Shown: positions 1 to 4,606 of the stretch, in pieces
Numbering within the stretch: the first letter of the stretch is position 1
Layout of the letters: each line of letters begins with the position of its first letter
Origin: Conexibacter sp.
GTDB taxonomy: Bacteria > Actinomycetota > Thermoleophilia > Solirubrobacterales > Solirubrobacteraceae
Length of the DNA stretch: 5,114 nt
NCBI GenBank assembly: GCA_025964295.1
Contig: JAOPZD010000252.1
Coordinates: 1 to 5,114, forward strand
Reading direction: 5' to 3'
The notes under the pieces: generated by a model
Database searches by the model: none
Told to the model about the DNA's origin: nothing
What the model saw: the letters and a program-made list of their open reading frames with translations, nothing else
Position numbers and translations under genes: made by a program

Positions 1-575
1 GCCCCGCGCTGGGCGCGGTCCGCGTGCTCGCGCGGCTGATCGACCTCAAGGACGCCTCGACCCACCAGCACTCCGAGCGCGTCGCCGGCCTCGCGGTCCG
101 GCTGGCGGCCGAGCTCGGGTGGCCGGAGGACCGCCGCGCGCTGCTGCGCGACGCCGCGCTGGTCCACGACGTCGGCAAGGTCGTCATCGACGACCACCTG
201 CTGGGCAAGCCCGGCGCGCTGACGGCGGCCGAGTACGAGCAGGTCAAGCGCCATGCGCCGACCGGGGCGCGGATCGCCGCCGAGGCGCTCAACGCCGAGC
301 AGGCCGCGTGGATCGCCCAGCACCACGAGCGCCCCGACGGTGGCGGCTACCCGGCGGGGCTGACCGGCGCGGAGATCAGCGAGGGCGGCCGGATCCTCGC
401 CTTCGCCGACGTCTGGGACGTCATGACCAGCGAGCGCCCGTACAAGGAGGCCAAGGACGCCGGCGACGCGCTGGCCGAGTGCCGCGCGCTGGTCGGCCGC
501 CAGTTCGACGCGGGCGTGCTCGCGGCGTTCGAGCGCCTCTACGCGCGTGGCGCGGTCGGCGAGCCCATCATCTAG
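1..575 (+). CDS. HD-GYP domain protein, probable cyclic-di-GMP phosphodiesterase (5'-truncated)
   Basis: The reading frame is open from the left edge (first full codon at position 3) to TAG at 573-575. A GTG at 24 could serve as a start, but the frame is open and protein-like before it, and HD-GYP domains usually follow an N-terminal sensor or receiver region, so the gene probably begins outside the window. Numbering from the codon at 24, the HD-GYP signature is complete: HSERV at 16-20, HDVGK at 48-52, a conserved His at 77 (KRHAPTGA), HHERPDGGGYP at 100-110 and ADVWDVMTSERPY at 128-140, followed by the usual FDAGVLAAFERL end. In this family these His/Asp residues bind a di- or tri-metal centre that hydrolyses cyclic-di-GMP. 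All are present, so an active enzyme is likely. The domain alone is cytosolic; membrane attachment or a sensory input would lie in the missing part. Gene 2 starts 9 nt after the stop, suggesting an operon. Confidence 0.9.
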   Translation, partial: PALGAVRVLARLIDLKDASTHQHSERVAGLAVRLAAELGWPEDRRALLRDAALVHDVGKVVIDDHLLGKPGALTAAEYEQVKRHAPTGARIAAEALNAEQAAWIAQHHERPDGGGYPAGLTGAEISEGGRILAFADVWDVMTSERPYKEAKDAGDALAECRALVGRQFDAGVLAAFERLYARGAVGEPII

Positions 576-584
576 GGTCCGCCC

Positions 585-1055
585 ATGCTCGCGATCACGT
601 TCTACAGCGTGGTGCTGTCGGTCCACATCATGGCCGTCGTCGTCGCCTTCGGCACCATCTTCGCCTACCCCGCGTTCATGCCGTGGGCGCGCAGGAACCA
701 CCCGCAGGCCATGCCGGTGATCCACGAGCTCAGCGGCCGGCTCGGGCGGCTGGTGATCTCGCCGGCGATGGCGCTCGTGCTGATCTGCGGGATCTACCTG
801 GCCAGCGACGCCGACGCGTGGTCGAAGTCCTGGGTCTCGGTCCCGCTGGTGATCCTGCTCGTCATCGGCGGCCTGGCCGGCATGTTCTTCGCGCCCAGCG
901 ATCGCAGGCTCGGCGAGCTGGCGCGCCGCGACCTCGCCGGCGACGGCGCGCTGTCGGCCGAGTACGACGCGCTCTTTCGCCGCGTCGCGATCGCCGGCCT
1001 GGCGACCTGCGCGCTGGTCCTCATCGCGATCTTCTTCATGACGGTCAAGCCCTAG
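585..1055 (+). CDS. Small four-helix integral membrane protein, DUF2269-like
   Basis: This 156-residue protein starts at ATG 585. AGGG at 574-577 overlaps the upstream stop codon and sits 7 nt before the start, a reasonable ribosome binding site. Four hydrophobic stretches are visible at about residues 4-31, 54-73, 84-103 and 132-152. Charged loops lie between them: ARRNHPQ after helix 1, and a polar 104-131 loop with DRRLGELARRDL. An SVHIMAVVVAFG motif with a His at residue 14 in helix 1 resembles the start of DUF2269-type predicted membrane proteins, whose function is unknown. That family call is from memory and only moderately secure; the membrane topology is directly supported by the sequence. 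Nine nt separate it from the HD-GYP gene, so the two are probably co-transcribed, but no functional link can be shown. Its TAG stop overlaps the stop codon of the opposing gene. Confidence 0.82.
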   Translation: MLAITFYSVVLSVHIMAVVVAFGTIFAYPAFMPWARRNHPQAMPVIHELSGRLGRLVISPAMALVLICGIYLASDADAWSKSWVSVPLVILLVIGGLAGMFFAPSDRRLGELARRDLAGDGALSAEYDALFRRVAIAGLATCALVLIAIFFMTVKP

Positions 1056-1801
1056 TCCTGGACGACGAAGGCGGCGCGCTGGACGGCGAAGATCCGCCAG
1101 TCGACGACGATGGCGATCGTCTGCCCGGGCAGCGCGTCCTCGGGGTGGGGCTCGCAGGCGACGTCGCCCGCCTCCGCGGCGAGGTTGGCCAGGCCGAAGC
1201 GCGCGTCGTCGACATCGAGGCCGAGCTGGGCCGCGAGCCGCTGGAGGGTCGTCCGGATCGTGGTCGTCGTCGCCGGCGCGGCGGCGTCGCGCCGCCCGGC
1301 CAGCCACGTGGTGATGCGCTGCTCGGCGGCCGCGAAGGCGTGCAGCCAGCGCAGCTGCGCCTCGCGCTCGCGCTCCTGCGCGGTCAGCTCGAGCACGTCC
1401 TCGGCCAGCGGGACGGGCGCCACCGAGCGCCAGAAGACGCCGTCGTCGCGCTCGACGCGCTCCACGAGGCCGATCGCCCGCAGCAGGGCGATGGCGTCGC
1501 GCGGCGTGTCCATCGGCAGGCCGCGGGCCAGCGCGAAGGCCCGGAAGCGGCGCCAGCGCGCCGTCCACAGCGCCTCGTCCTCGGCGCGCTCCATCCGCCC
1601 GTCGGGGCGGAAGCGGACGTCCAGCCCGCCGAGGTCGCCGAGGCACAGCAGGCCCTCGGCGGCGAGCTCGTCGAGGTCGCCGGCGGTGGGGTTGGCCCGC
1701 AGCCACAGCAGCGCCGACAGCGCCCGGAACGCGGGCTCGGGCAGGATCCGCATCCAGCCGGTGGAGAAGACGTCCAAGTCGGGGTGCGGCCCGTCCGCCA
1801 T
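1052..1801 (-). CDS. Hypothetical protein with winged-helix-like segments
   Basis: From ATG at 1801 the product is 249 residues. An in-frame ATG at 1822 would add seven residues (MRIRLAR). I prefer 1801 because AGGTTGG lies just upstream of it, whereas 1822 is preceded only by GC-rich sequence without a clear ribosome binding site. There is no signal peptide or membrane segment, so it should be cytosolic. Three stretches look like helix-turn-helix or winged-helix pieces: residues 25-52 (FRALSALLWLRANP to GLLCL), 100-127 (DAIALLRAIGLVERVERDDG, a helix followed by a wing-like hairpin) and 182-215 (LQRLAAQLGLDVDDARFGL). Residues 140-172 are strongly charged and helical (AQEREREAQLRWLH). The C-terminus ends in a beta-rich IAIVVDWRIFAVQ stretch. 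The layout vaguely recalls actinobacterial DUF6042-type hypotheticals; this is an unverified impression. It lies 86 nt downstream of the oxidase gene on the same strand, so read-through from the copper operon is possible. No function is assigned. Confidence 0.75.
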   Translation of the reverse strand: MADGPHPDLDVFSTGWMRILPEPAFRALSALLWLRANPTAGDLDELAAEGLLCLGDLGGLDVRFRPDGRMERAEDEALWTARWRRFRAFALARGLPMDTPRDAIALLRAIGLVERVERDDGVFWRSVAPVPLAEDVLELTAQEREREAQLRWLHAFAAAEQRITTWLAGRRDAAAPATTTTIRTTLQRLAAQLGLDVDDARFGLANLAAEAGDVACEPHPEDALPGQTIAIVVDWRIFAVQRAAFVVQD

Positions 1802-1822
1802 GCGCGCCAACCTAATGCGCAT

Positions 1823-1887
1823 CCCGCCGCCGGGGCTACGTCAGAACTGCTCTATTTCAGAGATCGATCAGCGTTCGCCCAGGGCGC
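1823..1887. other. Short intergenic region with AT-richer island and small palindromes
   Basis: This gap lies between the oxidase stop and the 1822 start candidate of the hypothetical gene. Around 1843-1875 the base composition is clearly AT-richer than the flanks, as expected of a promoter or transcript end. It contains GATCGATC (1862-1869), a 4-bp hairpin CTCT-N5-AGAG (about 1850-1862) and CGCCC-A-GGGCG (1876-1886). None has both a long stem and a T-tract, so an intrinsic terminator for the copper operon is not supported. No clear -35/-10 pair was found for the hypothetical gene. Confidence 0.4.
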
Positions 1888-2889
1888 CTAGGGCGAGACG
1901 AGGTAGTAGCCGACCATCCCCTGCTCCATGTGGGTCATCACGTGGCAGTGGTAGAGCCAGCGGCCCGGGTCCTGCTCCCTGAAGCGGATCCGCAGCCCTT
2001 GGGAGGGATCGAGGCTCGGCGCGTCGACGTCGGCGCCCGCCGCGTCCTTCCAGCGGTGGCCGTGGACGTGGAAGGTGTGCAGCTCGCTGCCGAGCGTCAG
2101 CACGTTGAACGCGACGTCCTGGCCGACGCGCGCGGTCGGCGTCGGCGTGTTGCCCGCGTAGGCGCGGCCGTTGATGGCGCTGAAGGCCTTGCGCGCCTTG
2201 ATGTCGGCGGGCATGAGCATGTGGAACCAGATCGTGTGCTCGACGTCCGGCGGCGGCTCGTCGCGCGGGCGGATGACGATCGCGCCGAAGAGCCCCAGGC
2301 TGGTGGACATCATCTCCATCGGCCCGTGGTCGTGGTAGGGCCAGACGCCGATCGAGTCCTCGCCGGGCGTCCACTCGTAGGTCCACGTCTGGCCGACGCC
2401 GACGGCGCCCGAGGCCCGCGAGTAGACCCCCATGTACGTGCCGTCGTGGTCGGGCGCGTAGTGCACGCCGTGCGGGTGCATCGTGTGGGGCATGTTGTAC
2501 TTCTTGTCCTCGTTGCGGAAGTGGATCCGCAGCGTGTCGCCCGGGTAGGCGCGCAGGACGGGGCCGGGGATGCCGGCGTTGTCGCCGACGCCGCCCGGCG
2601 GCAGCGGCTGCTCCCAGTTCGGCGTGCAGGCGACGTAGGCCAGCGCGTCGTAGGCGACGTTCTTGATCCTGCGGTTCTTCCAGGCGTCGTGGCCGGTCGG
2701 CACGATCGACCAGCGCACGTTGCGCGCGGCGACCCAGTACTCGCGGACGGTCGGCCCGGCCGACGGGGCCTGCGCGGCCCGCGCCCTGGGCGCCCGCGCG
2801 GTGGCCGTGCCCGTCGCCGCCCCGCCCGCCGCGATCGCCACCGACCCCGTGCCCAGGCGGCACAGGAGGTCGCGGCGGGAGAGGCTCAC
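1888..2889 (-). CDS. Two-domain multicopper oxidase with Tat-type leader
   Basis: The product is 333 residues from GTG 2889. That start is supported by AGAAGG 7 nt upstream, the GTGA overlap with the upstream stop, and a Tat-like leader immediately after it (SRRDLL at 4-9, then an Ala/Gly-rich hydrophobic stretch to about residue 30). All four copper motifs are present: HPH at 138-140, HDH at 186-188, HTFHVHGH at 271-278 and HCH-x3-H-x4-M at 314-325. By family knowledge, His 138/140/186/188/274/276/314/316 hold the type 2/type 3 trinuclear cluster, and His271, Cys315, His320 and Met325 hold type 1 copper. Domain 1 has Asp (HDH) where a blue-copper Cys would be, so only domain 2 has type 1 copper. 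This is the two-domain type B arrangement, related to small laccases and ceruloplasmin-like oxidases, usually trimers. It probably couples one-electron oxidations to O2 reduction outside the membrane. The substrate is unknown. It is not a copper nitrite reductase, since the type 1 site is in domain 2 and a full trinuclear set is present. Confidence 0.93.
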   Translation of the reverse strand: MSLSRRDLLCRLGTGSVAIAAGGAATGTATARAPRARAAQAPSAGPTVREYWVAARNVRWSIVPTGHDAWKNRRIKNVAYDALAYVACTPNWEQPLPPGGVGDNAGIPGPVLRAYPGDTLRIHFRNEDKKYNMPHTMHPHGVHYAPDHDGTYMGVYSRASGAVGVGQTWTYEWTPGEDSIGVWPYHDHGPMEMMSTSLGLFGAIVIRPRDEPPPDVEHTIWFHMLMPADIKARKAFSAINGRAYAGNTPTPTARVGQDVAFNVLTLGSELHTFHVHGHRWKDAAGADVDAPSLDPSQGLRIRFREQDPGRWLYHCHVMTHMEQGMVGYYLVSP

Positions 2890-3281
2890 TTGGGCGCCTT
2901 CTTGACGACGAGCGTCATCGTCATGTCCTCCTGGTGCTGCGTGCAGTACAGCTGATAGGTGCCGGCCTTCTTGAAGGTGTAGGCGAACGTGCCGGCGGCC
3001 TGCGTGGGGGAGTTGAACTTCGTCGGGCCCGAGTCGACGTAGACGTCGTGCAGCGCGAAGCCGCTCGGATGCCAGACCCACTTGACCTTGTCGCCGATGT
3101 GGACCGTCATCTTGCCCGGGTCATAGAAGTCGGACTGCACGCCGATCTCCCGGGTCTTGCCCGTGGCCTTGTGGTGGTGCTTCGTGGAGGACGCGGCCGG
3201 CGCGAGGGCCGGCAGCGCCACCGCGCCCGTCGCCATGGCGGCGACGAGCGCGGACCCCACGAGGGTGCGGCGCTGGATCAT
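2886..3281 (-). CDS. Exported single-domain cupredoxin (blue copper protein)
   Basis: The product is 131 residues from ATG 3281, which overlaps the upstream stop as ATGA. No ribosome binding site is visible before this ATG, so translation probably depends on coupling to the upstream gene. Residues 1-30 form an export signal: IQRRTLVGS, then a hydrophobic Ala/Val/Leu core and a cleavage-like APAAS. The RR pair leaves Sec versus Tat undecided. The mature part starts with a Lys/His-rich stretch including HHH at 35-37, then a plastocyanin-like fold (GVQSDFYDPGKMTVHIGDKV). Type 1 copper ligands are His78 (FALHDVYV), Cys113, His116 and Met120 in YCTQHQEDMTM; Met122 is an alternative axial ligand. 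The His-to-Cys spacing is only 35 residues, so this is a minimal cupredoxin, unlike the long-insert domains of its neighbour. It has no membrane anchor. The likely role is a soluble electron carrier or copper donor for the adjacent oxidase. Fold and copper binding are well supported; the partner is inferred from the operon. Confidence 0.92.
   Translation of the reverse strand: MIQRRTLVGSALVAAMATGAVALPALAPAASSTKHHHKATGKTREIGVQSDFYDPGKMTVHIGDKVKWVWHPSGFALHDVYVDSGPTKFNSPTQAAGTFAYTFKKAGTYQLYCTQHQEDMTMTLVVKKAPK
2897..2902 (-). promoter_or_regulatory. Ribosome binding site that fixes the oxidase start
   Basis: On the minus strand AGAAGG lies 7 nt before GTG 2889, inside the last codons of the cupredoxin gene. 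It supports 2889 over the longer open frame that begins at 3081, whose N-terminal extension is out-of-frame translation of the cupredoxin gene. Confidence 0.7.
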
Positions 3282-4366
3282 GGGGTGACGACGACCTGGC
3301 CCTTCATCTCGGGGTGCACCAGGCAGATGAACTGGTAGGTCCCGGGGGCCGAGAAGCTCACCGTGGCCTTCTGCGGCTGCGGCGACTTGGCGTCGCCGTC
3401 CAGGAGCCCCGTGTTGAGGAACCCGTCGCCGTGCTGGGTGCCGTTGTAGGCCGGCAGCGGCGCGTCGCTGGGGTACAGCGCCTGCGGGGCGAAGCCCAGC
3501 GTCGGCGGCCCGGTCGTGGCGGTGCCCGGGACCGGGGCGATGAAGCCCGCGGCCAGGCCCTTGAGCGAGTTGATGTCCTTGGCGAACGTGAACGTGTGGA
3601 TCTCCGGCGTGCCGCTGGTCATCTCCAGCGTCACGGGAGCGCCGACCTTCACGGCCTTGCTCGCCGGCGTGAACCGGTACAGCGTCTCGCCGGTCGACAG
3701 GTCCGGCCCGGTGGTGATCGTGTCGCCCGCGGGCGGCGCGGCCTTGTCGAGCTTCTTGATGTTGACGATCGCCTTGGCCAGCTGGGCGGCGGCGGCCTTG
3801 GCGTCGGCCTTGACGCTGGGCACCGGCTTGGACTTGGCCACGACGGTGACCTTGCCCTTCATCCCCGGGTGGATCGGGCAGTAGTAGGTGAAGGAGCCGG
3901 CCTTGGTCAGCTTGACCTTCCAGGGCTTGGGCGGACCGTCGGCCAGCGGCGCGCCGGAGTTGACCGGGGCCGACCCGTCGTAGGCGCCCCCGCTCTTGGT
4001 GCCGAACGCGACGGCGGGGTTGAAGACGAACGACTTCTGGCCGTTGAACCAGAACGGCGCGCCGGCGGCGTCGTTGGCGCCGGTGACCGTGCCGGTCCCC
4101 GGGATGGCCAGTGCCGGGGCGGCGCCGCCCTTCTTCGGGAAGTTGATCGCGTGGAAGCCGGCGATCTTGAACGTGAGGGTGTCGCCCACGTGCGCCTTGA
4201 CGGCCGACGGGAAGAACTGCGCGACGTCGGCGTCCTTCGGGACGCCCTTGGGCGTCTTGGCCGTGGGCGGCCCGGCGACGACGGTCTTCGTCGCGGCGGA
4301 GGCGATGCCCGGTACGGCGAGGCTGCAGAGCGCGATCGCGGACGCGACCTTGATGCTGCGGTGCAC
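3278..4366 (-). CDS. Exported protein with two tandem cupredoxin domains
   Basis: The product is 362 residues from GTG 4366, chosen because GGGAG sits 5 nt upstream and a clean Sec signal begins there (HRSIK, hydrophobic core, cleavage after IASA at residue 24). An upstream in-frame ATG at 4438 would bury this signal. Domain 1 (about 45-177) has ligands His72, Cys163, His166 and Met169 (CPIHPGM). Domain 2 (about 228-361) has His257, Cys348, His351 and Met354 (CLVHPEM). Both use the Cys-x2-His-x2-Met pattern, and the first-His-to-Cys distance is 91 residues in each, pointing to duplication of one unit with a long insert; plastocyanins have about 47. NSG (136-138) and NTG (318-320) also sit at similar places before the Cys loops. 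The linker (about 180-226) is Lys/Ala-rich and probably helical. No membrane anchor or lipobox is present. It is the first gene of the operon and is likely to be a two-copper electron shuttle or copper-storage partner of the oxidase. The two-site chemistry is well supported; the role is inferred. Confidence 0.93.
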   Translation of the reverse strand: MHRSIKVASAIALCSLAVPGIASAATKTVVAGPPTAKTPKGVPKDADVAQFFPSAVKAHVGDTLTFKIAGFHAINFPKKGGAAPALAIPGTGTVTGANDAAGAPFWFNGQKSFVFNPAVAFGTKSGGAYDGSAPVNSGAPLADGPPKPWKVKLTKAGSFTYYCPIHPGMKGKVTVVAKSKPVPSVKADAKAAAAQLAKAIVNIKKLDKAAPPAGDTITTGPDLSTGETLYRFTPASKAVKVGAPVTLEMTSGTPEIHTFTFAKDINSLKGLAAGFIAPVPGTATTGPPTLGFAPQALYPSDAPLPAYNGTQHGDGFLNTGLLDGDAKSPQPQKATVSFSAPGTYQFICLVHPEMKGQVVVTP

Positions 4367-4371
4367 GGCAA

Positions 4372-4376
4372 CTCCC
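4372..4376 (-). promoter_or_regulatory. Shine-Dalgarno site of the copper operon
   Basis: On the minus strand GGGAG is followed by 5 nt (TTGCC) and then GTG 4366. It is the best ribosome binding site in the leader and decides the start of the tandem cupredoxin gene. Confidence 0.7.
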
Positions 4377-4414
4377 AACTGGCAGAGAACAGAGGCTAGG
4401 ACTGCTGGACCGGC

Positions 4415-4434
4415 CCTCGCCCCCCACCGCGAGG
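4415..4434. promoter_or_regulatory. Inverted repeat CCTCGC-N8-GCGAGG upstream of the copper operon
   Basis: A perfect 6-bp inverted repeat with an 8-nt C-rich spacer lies 49-68 nt before the GTG start. It could be an operator or an RNA hairpin in the leader. It does not match a CsoR or CueR operator that I know, and in such GC-rich DNA a 6-bp repeat can arise by chance. Confidence 0.3.
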
Positions 4435-4457
4435 TCATGCGGGGCGGACGCTACGTC

Positions 4458-4476
4458 GGCGTGAACATGGCGTGAA
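4458..4476. promoter_or_regulatory. Direct repeat GGCGTGAA-CAT-GGCGTGAA, candidate operator
   Basis: Two exact 8-bp copies start 11 bp apart, one helical turn, about 92-110 nt upstream of the copper operon start and 131 nt before the divergent gene. On the operon strand they read TTCACGCC twice. Response regulators of the PhoB/OmpR family bind such 11-bp direct repeats, and actinobacterial PhoP boxes contain GTTCACC-like units; the second copy here reads GTTCACGCC. An adjoining short palindrome GACG-CTA-CGTC lies at 4447-4457. The rest of the 240-bp intergenic region shows no gene and no clear -35/-10 pair. Confidence 0.4.
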
Positions 4477-4606
4477 GGGGGGCTGTCCGTACCTTCGGTG
4501 ATCGGCGAACCACACTCGACTTCTGGGGAGGTAGGGCCGCCGGGACATCGCTTGCAGCCGCGGCGAGCGGAAGGGATCGCCGCCGGGCGGGGCGAACACC
4601 GACCCG

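Noticed and set aside
1842..1890. Intrinsic terminator after the copper operon
   Set aside because: Only short stems (4-5 bp, one with a 1-nt loop) and no T-tract on the transcribed strand.
119..1891. A 590-codon open frame on the + strand spanning three genes
   Set aside because: Its product is Arg/Ala/Gly/Pro-rich with no domain sense, and it overlaps well-supported genes in other frames. Long shadow frames are expected in very GC-rich DNA.
1930..2955. Long + strand open frame antisense to the multicopper oxidase
   Set aside because: The Val/Arg/Gly/Ala/Asp-rich composition is typical of antisense translation of a GC-rich gene; the oxidase on the other strand has complete copper motifs.
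2890..3081. N-terminal extension of the oxidase to an ATG at 3081
   Set aside because: The extension is the cupredoxin gene read in the wrong frame. GTG 2889 has a ribosome binding site and is followed directly by a Tat-like leader.
3314..4399. Long + strand open frame antisense to the tandem cupredoxin
   Set aside because: Same shadow composition, while the minus strand encodes two complete cupredoxin domains with a signal peptide.
4415..4434. CsoR or CueR-type copper operator
   Set aside because: The repeat lacks the G-run half opposite the C-run that CsoR sites have, and the spacing does not match a MerR-family promoter.
4367..4606. Small RNA, tRNA or short gene in the divergent intergenic region
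   Set aside because: No tRNA-like arms, no start codon well placed after the GGGGAGG at about 4524-4530, and no protein-like short frame.
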